Source of the DNA: Homarus americanus
Lineage: Eukaryota > Arthropoda > Malacostraca > Decapoda > Nephropidae
Assembly: GCF_018991925.1 (NCBI RefSeq)
Contig: NW_024737068.1
Coordinates: 10,406,563 to 10,470,562 of the forward strand
Length of the DNA stretch: 64,000 nucleotides
Direction of reading: 5' to 3'
Shown here: one piece after another, positions 52,587-61,352 of the stretch
Numbering within the stretch: the stretch's first letter is position 1
Layout of the letters: every line of letters begins with the position of its first letter
Program-made: the position numbers and the translations under genes
Notes under the pieces: model-generated
Told to the model about the DNA's origin: nothing
The model's database searches: none
The model's input: the letters and a program-made list of their open reading frames with translations, nothing else

Positions 52587-52618
52587 CCCAAGCGCTTTCG
52601 TAATTCACATCTTCAGGG
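52587..52618 (-). ncRNA. second candidate hammerhead-like motif, minus strand
   Basis: The reverse complement reads CCCTGAAGATGTGAATTACG then AAAGCGCTTGGG, the same block as at 32,742-32,776. The CUGANGA core (52,616-52,610), GAAA and AGCGCT are kept, while stem II is shorter (GTG-AAT-TAC with a wobble). It lies between two (TA)n tracts, like the 32 kb copy. Confidence 0.45.
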
Positions 52619-52630
52619 TGAGTAGTACAT

Positions 52631-52636
<6 letters not shown>

Positions 52637-52719
<83 letters not shown>
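52637..52719. repeat. (TA)n microsatellite
   Basis: About 41 TA units. Confidence 0.97.
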
Positions 52720-52722
<3 letters not shown>

Positions 52723-53020
52723 CACACTGCATCTCCCCGCGTCGTTATTAAGCATTTGCTTGTTTATATAGAGGATTCGGGTTCGATCCCAGGCGGAATG
52801 GAAGATACGGCGGTGTTGTTGTACAATCGCTCTTGCGTACTTATCAATAAATAAGAAGACTATCGGGTGAGCTTATTGATGGTGACAAACACTCAGTGGA
52901 CTGCCATGCTGTACAGGTGTGTGTTATGAAACACCTGGCCGGCCATCCTACGTCATTAAGAAATATTCACTATAGACATTATTGTTTTATTTAAATTCTT
53001 TGGTTTAAACTACCTGTTGC
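52720..53020. other. unassigned DNA
   Basis: GGGTTCGATCCCAGG at about 52,769-52,783 resembles a B box but lacks an A box upstream. Nothing else is recognised. Confidence 0.45.
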
Positions 53021-53272
53021 GATAATACTTTTATCCATAAAGCGTTCCAAAACTACAGTAAAGCAACAAAAGGGAAGACAAATAACCCAAAAGAAGGGGT
53101 AGAAGTGGGTGAAACCTAAGCCAGGTGTCGTGTTCAGTGGGTCAACATTCCTAAAGGTTCTTATGTTAGCTTTCCCGATAATGGTAATGTACGAACACAT
53201 CTGTCTCTTATAGACAAGAACATAAAGATGGTAGTCAGCACTAAACTGACACTCCATGCTGATAGATGTTGA
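53021..53272 (+). pseudogene. unrecognised coding relic, possibly Penelope-like
   Basis: One frame of 83 codons carries a single internal stop (about codon 34): it reads NTFIHKAFQNYSKATKGKTN before the stop, and WVNIPKGSYVSFPDNGNVRT and STKLTLHAD after it. The coherent frame suggests a former protein. I have a weak memory of similar strings between the RT and GIY-YIG domains of Penelope-like elements, and a hammerhead-like motif lies 400 bp away on the other strand. Confidence 0.35.
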
Positions 53273-53309
53273 AAGATTAGTATAGATGGTGGTGGGTAGC
53301 CAGAGGGAG

Positions 53310-54118
53310 ACTATCACCACCCCCTGTAGCTTCCACCAGCAACCACACCCTGTAGCCTACACCTGCCACCACCCCATGTAGCCTACACCTGCCACCACCT
53401 CCTGTAGCCTCCATCTGCCACCACCCCTGTAGCCTCCACCTGCCACCACCCCTATAACCTTCCACCTGCCACCACCCCCTGTAGCCTCCACCTGCCACCA
53501 CCACTGTAGCCTCCCAACTACCCCTGTAGCCTCCCACCTACCACCCTACACGTGCCACCACCTCCTGTAGCCTCCATCACCACCACCTCCTGTAGCCTCC
53601 ATCTGCCACCACCCCTGTAGCCTACACCTACCACCACCTCCTGTAGCTTCCATCTACAACCACCCCCCTGTAGCCTCCACCTGCTACCACCCTCTATAGC
53701 CTTCCACCTGACACCACCCCCTGTAGCCTCCACCTTCTACTACCCCTGTAGCCTACACCTACCACCACCTCCTATAGCCTCCATTTGCCACCACCCCTGT
53801 AGCTCCACCTGCCACCACCCCCTATAGCCTTCCACCTGCCACCACCCCTGTAGCCTCCACCTGCCACCACCCCCTGTAGCTTCCACCTGCCACCACCCCA
53901 TGTAGCCTCCACCTACAACCACCCCCTGTAGCCTCCACCTGCTACCAAATCCTGTATCCTCTACCTGCTACCAAATCCTGTAGCCTCCACCTGCCACCAC
54001 TCCCTGTAGCCTCCACCTGCCACCACACACTTTAGCCCCCACTTGCCACCACCCCCTGGAGCCTCCACCTGTCACCACCTACTGTAGCCCCCACCTGCTA
54101 CCACCCCCTGTAGCCCCA
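53310..54118. repeat. 24-26-bp minisatellite (CACCTGCCACCACCCCCTGT)n
   Basis: About 32 units of CACCTGCCACCACCCCCTGT plus AGCCTC with small changes; C-rich on the plus strand. Gly/Trp-rich minus-strand frames are artefacts. Confidence 0.95.
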
Positions 54119-54535
54119 TGGAACAAATTAAAAGATCACTAGATTACAAAATTTTGTAACTGCTAGACTATGATTAGGATATAAGTAACTCTGGCATTGT
54201 GCCCCTCAGGCAGATGTGAACAAAACTAAATGTAAAATGTGGCCAGGCATATGGCCACACATTCCATACTTATACATCCATACTCTTCCATCTTCTCAAA
54301 ACTGTTTCAATTCAATTCTTCAGTACTGCTTCAAGGTTTTTTCCCTTACATACACAGCTTAAGTTTCCTATTTGTCTTATAATGTCTCTTTTTTGTCTCT
54401 AATTTTCTCATTCAGTGTTCAGTTTCACCTTGTCCGCTTTTTTCTCCGTTGTAATGCATTTCTGTCATCTTGTATAAGTTGTTCAACCTCAGGGGATAAG
54501 GTGTGGGCGTGGCAGGTAGGCCGGATACAACCACA
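54119..54535. other. unassigned DNA
   Basis: No gene is recognised. Confidence 0.5.
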
Positions 54536-54875
54536 AGGTGACTCGTGGGTGTCTGCTGGATGGGAGAATCGGCTGGAGAGTGGGTGTCTGCTGGATGGGA
54601 GTGTCTGCTGGATGGGAGAATCGGCTGGAGAGTAGGTATCTGCTGGATAGGGATGTCTGCTGGATGGGAAAATTGGCTGGAGAGTGGATGTCTGCTGGAT
54701 GGGAGTGTCTGCTAGTTGAGAGAATCAGCTGGGGAGTGGGTGTTCTGCTGCATGGGGGTGTCTGCTGGATGGGAGAATTGGCTGGAGAATGGGTTTCTGT
54801 TGGATGGGTGTGTCTGCTGGTTGAGAGAATCAGCTGGGGAGTGGGTGTCTGCTGAAGGATGGGTTTTCTACTAAT
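54536..54875. repeat. minisatellite with TGTCTGCTGGATGGGAG units
   Basis: Composite units such as GTCTGCTGGATGGGAGAATC followed by GGCTGGAGAGTGG repeat with periods of about 18 and 54 bp. Confidence 0.92.
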
Positions 54876-55089
54876 GGGTGGCCGTTTGCAGGGTGGATGG
54901 CGATCTCACGTGGTAATCCTGGTGTGGGTGTAATGGTTGGCTGTCTGCTGGAGTGATCGGTGAGTGGCTGGCACGCTCTGAGTGACCACACGAAGACTCT
55001 GGAGGCTCGTGTTTTAGGGGAACAACTGCCGGATCGTGTATTGGATGGGTGAGTGACGGGTGAGTGGTGGTATGTTCCGTTGATGAATG

Positions 55090-55420
55090 GGCATGGCGGA
55101 AGGGTAGCGGGGACTGGTGGGTGGAGGGAACTGGTGGGTGGCGGGGACTGGTGGGTGGCGGAGACTGGTGGGCGGCGGGGACTGGTGGATGGTGGGGACA
55201 GGTGAATGGCGGGGACTGGTGACTGGCAGGGACTAGTGAATAGGTGATAGGGAGTTGGTTACATATCCGGTGGGTAAGTGGGAGCGTGGGGCATGACGGG
55301 TGGGTGGCAACAGGTGGGTGGCAGGGACTGGTGGATGGGTGTGAGTTGGTGGCATGACGGGTGGGTGGCAACAGGTGAAGCGTGGGTGGCGGGGCGAGTG
55401 GGTGGCGGCGGGAGGGTCGT
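55090..55420. repeat. GGTGGGTGGCGGGGACT minisatellite
   Basis: Units of about 18 bp, GACTGGTGGGTGGCGGG, degenerating after 55,240 into a longer unit with GCATGACGGGTGGGTGGC. Confidence 0.9.
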
Positions 55421-56685
55421 CACCCCATACATCCTGGTGACCACGGCGGGGATCAGGTGTTGGTGCCCGCGGCACAACCTACGTGAAACTGATGCTCACG
55501 CAAGACAGCCCAGGATTTTAAATCAAGCTTCTCTTTTACACAACAGCATCGACACTGTAAAAGTCTCCTTACGTTCTGGATTAACGCAATGGTGCCATCA
55601 TTCACTATGATTGAACTATTCTGTGGATATGTTTGGGTAGGACAAAAACAAACACACAGAACAGGAGATGAAGGTAAACACGGATGCCTGGCCACCCTAC
55701 GCACGACCTGCCTGCTCGGCTTGTGTTACGCTATCGAGTGAAAACCTGAAGCGGCCAAGATACCCACAGTCCGTTCAGACATCACCGCCTGGCTGCAAAC
55801 CTCAGCCCTGGTCCCTCACCAACCAATCATTATTCAGCTTTATACCTTCTTGGTGAATACTTGTTTCCTATTAGGTCATTACCACAGTAAAGATATACTG
55901 TAAACACGGCCTCCACACTCCTCTTGCGCTCCAGATCTGGAAAAGCCTCTGGGAGCTGTTGTACGTGTGATTGGATTTTAACCCTCTGGCCAATATCCAT
56001 TTACCTTCTCGATTTCATCTTGTTCGTCCTATATTTTTCACAGCCAGGTGCGTGATGGAGATGACGCGATGAGGCTGTACAAAAGAATGGTCTTGTGTGT
56101 TGATATTCAATACTCCTGGTGCCTTGTTTAGGTCCTCCACTACAGATTAAGACCGTTGTGTTTATACTCTGCACATTTTGACAATATTCTAAACTGTCAT
56201 GTACCGGATTTTAGTCAGTGCAAGATTGTTTTCTTATAATTTGTGAGACAATGTCGAACTATTAATGACCTTGTGTTAGCATATATCCCGCCTCTTGTCG
56301 GAGAATAAACATGCCTAAGTCAAACAAGTAAAGAACAATTTATTCAGGTCAGTACACACTTTCACGGCTGAGTAAGAACAATTGGCTTAATTCCTTAAAC
56401 ACATGACAGGGGCACATTAGACTATGCTATAACTTGCCAACATGTATTGCAACTTGATACGACCTCTAACAAGAGCGTTGGAGGAAGGTCATCAGTAGAT
56501 ATAAATTGTTCATCAAAATTAGTGAATATTCATGATGCAAGTCTCTGACGGATTTTTCTGTAGAGTGGGAGAATCCCTTAAAACGTACATGAGCCATGAT
56601 GAAGAGTTTTGAGACAGTGTGTGTGTGCCGTAGTGTGTACTAGAGGTGAAAGTGAGGCAGTAAAGTGTGTGTGTGTGTGTGTGTA
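55421..56685. other. unassigned DNA
   Basis: A (TG)n tract at 56,665-56,684. No gene is recognised. Confidence 0.5.
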
Positions 56686-56711
56686 ATAATGATAATAATA
56701 ATAATAATAAT

Positions 56712-56801
<90 letters not shown>

Positions 56802-56918
56802 CAGTTTATTAATAGAGTTGCAACAGGTGGCTGAAAATAAACAAACTTACATTCCAAGCAGCCACCATAAGACGTTGTATAATTTGTTTATGTTTGGATT
56901 TGTGACTATAACGAAACA
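56686..56918 (-). mobile_element. LINE E-type 3' end with (AAT)n tail, second fragment
   Basis: (AAT)n at 56,686-56,800 is followed by AAACAGTTTATTAATAGAG and GGCTGAAAATAAACAAACTT, matching the start of the LINE E 3' UTR at 58,978 and the 24.15 kb fragment. After roughly 60-100 bp the similarity fades and LINE D begins. Confidence 0.7.
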
Positions 56919-58870
56919 CCTAAATCCCAGTGCTGAATGGGATATTTTCAACACTGTCATGACACTCACTCGTGGAGCAGCCCCCCTCTGCTCATCCGAT
57001 GGTAACTCCATAATTAAAGACGACGAAAGCTTCTTTCAGCCCTGGAAAGAGCACTACCATTCACTACTCAACCGAAGCACTAATATGGATGTCCTGACTA
57101 CCCAGCAGGTCCCTCAGCATCCAGAGCTGATCCACCTCAGCAATCCTCCATCCTTGGATGAGGTAGATACTGTCATCAAACAGATGAAAAGTAATAAAGC
57201 TTGTTGGAATCCCAGCTGAGGTGTATAAAGCAGGAGGACCTCTGCTTACCAGCCGTCTTCGCTCTCTCCTGCAGAATATATGGGAAAAGGAGGAAATCCC
57301 CAAGTTCTTAAAACACCTCCATCGTCAATATTTATACGAACAAAGGAGACCTGTCAGACTTTGACAACTACCGTGGGATCTCGCTGCTCTCTGTATCTGG
57401 CAAGGTTATCTCACAAATCCTCCTAAACAGACTTTTTCCTGAGGCGGAAAACATCTTCCCAGAATCTCAATGTGGATTTTAGACCATCACGTGTCACCAC
57501 AGACATGCCTTTGCTGCCAGTCAGATCCAGGAAAAGTGCAGAGAACAGTGCCTTGACCTGTACATGGCTTTCATCGACCTAACCATGGCCTTCGACTCGG
57601 TTAACAGGGAAACCCTCTGGTTGATTCTCAGCCGTTTTGGCTGCCCCCCAAAATTCATCGCCATTGTGAGGCAACTCCACGATGGCAGTGTCCTACACAA
57701 TGGCACTCAGTCTGAGTTGTTTCACCATCCAAACAGGGGTTAAACAAAGGTGTGTACAGGCACCAACTCTCTTTTCCATTTTCTTGGCTGCCTTCCTTAC
57801 CTGTGCCAGTGCCAACTTAGCCGACGGGGTGGACATCAAGTATCAGGTGAAGAGTCTTTTCAACCTAAGATGACTCCAGGCAAGAAGAAAGGTATTGGCT
57901 GCTTCCATTACTGAACTTCAGTATGCAAAGAATCTCACTCCTGTTGCTCACACTGAACGCGACCTACAGGAGATCCTGAACACCTACACAGATGCATATG
58001 CACACTTCGGCCTTGAGGTGAATGTACGTAAGAATCAGATTCTCTTTCAACCTGCTCCTGGTTCAGACACACCTCCACCATCCATCCAGCTTAACGGTAA
58101 TACCCTCTCTAATGTTACAGACTTTTGGTATCTCGGCTCCCACCTGTCCACCTCTACGGACATTGATGAAGAGATTCCAAAGTGGATCAGATGTACATCC
58201 CAAGAAATTGGCAGACTCTGAAACCATGTCTTCAGCTGTAGAGAGCTGAAATTATCTACAAAGTTACACGTATATCGAGCAGTGGTCTTCCCCACGCAGC
58301 TATACAGCGGCGAGACAGGGGTCACATACAGGAGACACCTCAAGGCACTTGAAAACTTCAATCAACGTAGTCTCCGTTCCATCCTCCGAGTTCGCTGGGA
58401 AGACAAGAGAACAAATGCAAGTATATTTGCTGACACCAACTGTTGGAGCATTGAGTCTACCATTATCCATGAACAACTACGTTGGACTGGCCATGTTACC
58501 CGCATGGACGACAGTAGACTGCCAAAGCAGCTACTTTACAGTCACCTAACGAATAGTAAACGTAACACCAGCGGGTAAATGAAAAGGTATAAGGATAGTC
58601 TTAAGACAAACCAGACGAAGTGCCAAATCGACCCCCTCACCTGGGAGACGATTACTCCACCCCGTAATGCTTGGAGGAACACCACACGAGAAGGTTTCAA
58701 TACTCTAGACTTAGCCTGACTGTAAACCCAGGAAGACAGGCGCTAACGCCGGAAAGACGTTGCCGCCGCCCCTCCCGCACTCGATGTAGGCGTCCACAAG
58801 GGCAACATCTGTGAACAACTCTGCCGGTCCCGTATCGGCCTCTTTAGTCACCTCAAAATTCACCCTTAGA
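56919..58870 (+). pseudogene. LINE D reverse transcriptase relic
   Basis: Seen in several frames: SDGNSIIKDDESFFQPWKEH, PPSLDEVDTVIKQMKSNKA (the following GPDG codons are partly deleted), LYMAFIDLTMAFDSVNRETL (57,557 onward), then 57,895-58,221 with LQYAKNLTPV. Motif C is YAKN (57,922-57,933), so both catalytic Asp residues are lost. 58,282-58,578 carries RRHLKALENFNQRSLRSILR and QLRWTGHVTRMDDSRLP. The terminal finger is damaged by stops near 58,720 and 58,745. Confidence 0.9.
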
Positions 58871-58920
58871 ACTCATATCATTGTAACATAGCTGGATGAT
58901 CGTCATACTCGATTACGAGT
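56919..58920 (+). mobile_element. LINE copy D, 5'-truncated and internally deleted
   Basis: It starts with the linker (AATCCCAGTGCTGAATGGG), jumps past about 300 bp compared with copies C and F to GGAGCAGCCCCCCTCTGC, and then covers RT and the C-terminal region. It ends with CATACTCGATTACGAGTGAC and a short AGT/AAT tail that leads into LINE E's own (AAT)n. Confidence 0.92.
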
Positions 58921-58937
58921 GACAGGAGAGTAAGTAG

Positions 58938-61262
58938 TAGTAGTAGTAATAATAATAATAATAATTAATAATAATAATTAACGGTTTATTGAAAGAGCTT
59001 GGCAGCCAGAAGGCTGAAAATATACAGTTACATATTTGGGGAATGGGTTACGAATTACAAATAATATACAAGTAACATAAGTGACACAAGTAAGACATAT
59101 AATAACTAGATGTGGAAAAGCTCAAACTACAGTTCATTTCAACATAGTGACAGTGTAAGGAGCAGTGTTTACTGGGAGTGAATACACTGATTTATTACAA
59201 GTTATTGATAATTTTTACAATGGTTGGGACTGGGCTGTTCTTATAGCGATCAGTTCGTGCACGTATGGGCTGGATGCGGTTGTGGTGTCGAACAGCAATT
59301 CTCGGACAAGGGATCTCAGGTGGTAGTAGGAGCCGGTGTCGGGGATGGTGTAGAAGCTTCTTACCAAATTTGCAGATGAGGTCGTGGTGATGGTCAGTGA
59401 GAGTCGAAAGGGTCAGTGTGTTGAGCGCTTCTTGATATGTGGAGTAGGAAGGGGAGAGAATAATCTTGCATGCCCTCTTTTGCACTTTTCTAGGATGTTA
59501 TTATGCTTTAGGAGCTCGTGTACTTAGGAACTCCGAGGACTTGAGTCGGCAGAGGAGGTGGAGACGGAAACTGGAGGATTTGACAACTTCACTGACGTGT
59601 GGTTTCCAATTTAGTTTGTTGTCTATGGTGACGCCGAGGAGCTTCGTGGAATCTACAACCTGGTGTGTGTTCGGACCTAGAGTAATGGAAGGAGGTGGGA
59701 CAATGTCGGAGGAGAGGTTGATGTGCATAACCATGGTCTTGGTATGGTTGATGGTGACATGGTTGTTGGTGGCCCAGTTTTGGAGACTGTTCAATAAATC
59801 CTGAAGGGCGGTATAGTTGGGAGCAGAATTGTTGACGCTGATCCCAATGGTGGAGTTGTCGACATATTTCCAGCGAGCAGGGGTTTCTCTTAGGAGGGCA
59901 TCATTGATGAGCTATAAGGAGCAGAGTGGTCCCATCTTGGTGCCTTGGGGACGCCACAGGTGAGAGTGACTGAGTGGAACGACCCTCTCAGAGCGTACAG
60001 CAGCGTCGGTACTGAGGAAGTCATGTAAGCCATGGTATAAGACTTCTCCGAAGCCCGAGTCAATAGCTTTGTTGATGATTATATTGTAGTCCTGACTAGG
60101 TCGAACGCTTTTAGAGTGAAATCAATGAAGGCGACAGCTACAGACGTTTTCGTTTCTCGAGATGGCGGTATATGTAATCGAGAAAGCTGACAAGACAGTG
60201 AGTGGTGGAGGAAGTTTTCATGTTGCCAAATTGCTGAAGGTCTACGACTCCTGCAATATCAGCATAAACCCAGTCAAACACAAAACTTTCACAGATTAGG
60301 CTGGGTATTGGGGTGATTGCAATAGGTCGTAGCTGATTTAAGGATTGTGGGCTGGTTGACTTGGGCACTGGTGATACATAAGAGGTCTTCCAGTCAGCTG
60401 GGCATCTGGCTTGACTGAGAGAAGCATTGATGATGGAGCATAGGGGTTTAGCAAGCTCCGGGGAGAACTCCTTGAAGAGTTTCATTGGTAAGTCAATGGG
60501 GGTGGTAGAGCGTTTTAATTTTAGTTTGTCCAGGCGTTTTGCTACTTCAAATTCTTCTACTAAGTCAGTGGGAAGGGGGGCTGGTAGGTAAGCAGGGAGA
60601 GTGGTTGTGTCAAGCCGGGGGAGCGTCTGGCATATAGTAGCGAAATGGTTATTTGTTTGCTCAGCTGCGTCAACATTAGTGAGATGGCTAAGGAAGGGGA
60701 GGGGGTGTGTCTTATTGTTTAGTCCACAGAGTTCTTTAAGCTTACCATACCATTGACTGATGTTGGTCTGCTTCAGGTGTTGTAATTTGGTTGGGTAGTG
60801 GGACTTCTTTGCAGTGCGTATTTCGCGGATGACTCGGTTGCGAAGGGACCTGTAGCGGATGTGGTCATTGAGATGAAAGGCTCTGTCTCTCTGTTGCATA
60901 AGTCTTTTGATCCGAGGTGTGATCCAGGGCAAGTCAGCTGGGTGAGATCTGACGGACTTCTCGGGGAAGAAGTGGTGGTGAGCTTGCGTGGTGGTGTTGG
61001 TATAATTTATCCATTTGGTTTCCACGTCATCCACGCTAAGTACTTCAGTCCAGGGATGGTGAACTATCCACTGCCCGAAGAGGCGCACTGCAGAGTCAGT
61101 AATCGGCCTGTAGGTCTTGATGTAGGGTCTCTGTACTTGAGTGGGAGTGGCAGCTGGGGACCATAGCACTGATAAGTGTGTGCTACACCCGATAGGAGGC
61201 ATTGGTTGAGGTGGTTGGTACTGGTCCGCTAAGTCAGTTAAGATAAGGTCAAGGGTATTCTG
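58938..61262 (-). mobile_element. LINE E (CR1-like), minus strand, 5'-truncated
   Basis: The 3' end is the AGT/AAT tract at 58,938-58,978 followed by the 3' UTR (AACGGTTTATTGAAAGAGC). Reading upwards come the C-terminal region, RT and the last part of the endonuclease. The 5' limit is a (GT)n tract at 61,265-61,293, where the reading frame passes from CA-repeat straight into SQNTLDLILTD, so the N-terminal endonuclease is missing. Confidence 0.9.
59195..61262 (-). pseudogene. LINE E endonuclease end, reverse transcriptase and C-terminus
   Basis: The main frame on the minus strand (61,262-60,138, about 375 non-repeat codons) reads NTLDLILTD (end of the endonuclease), DLPWITPRIKRLMQQRDRAF, KAKKSHYPTKL-like linker and the RT entry DLPMKLFKEFSPELAKPLCS, VPKSTSPQSLNQLRPIAIT and LQQFGNMKTSSTTHCLVSFL. 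A frameshift follows; TSVAVAFIDF (motif A) is near 60,150-60,120. Motif C is YVDN (59,866-59,855) in place of YVDD. 59,794-59,501 (NSLQNWATNNHVTINHTKT, STKLLGVTIDNKLNW) and 59,485-59,195 (QKRACKIILSPSYSTYQEAL) are the C-terminal parts. Confidence 0.92.
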
Positions 61263-61264
<2 letters not shown>

Positions 61265-61293
<29 letters not shown>

Positions 61294-61352
61294 CTATATG
61301 TGCGTGTGTGAGGCTGTTTAGTGTGTGTGTGTGTGTGTGTGCACACACACAC
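61265..61352. repeat. (GT)n and (CA)n tracts between LINE E and LINE F
   Basis: (GT)n at 61,265-61,293 and 61,320-61,341, then CACACACACAC to about 61,352; the last two blocks are mirror-complementary. Confidence 0.93.
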
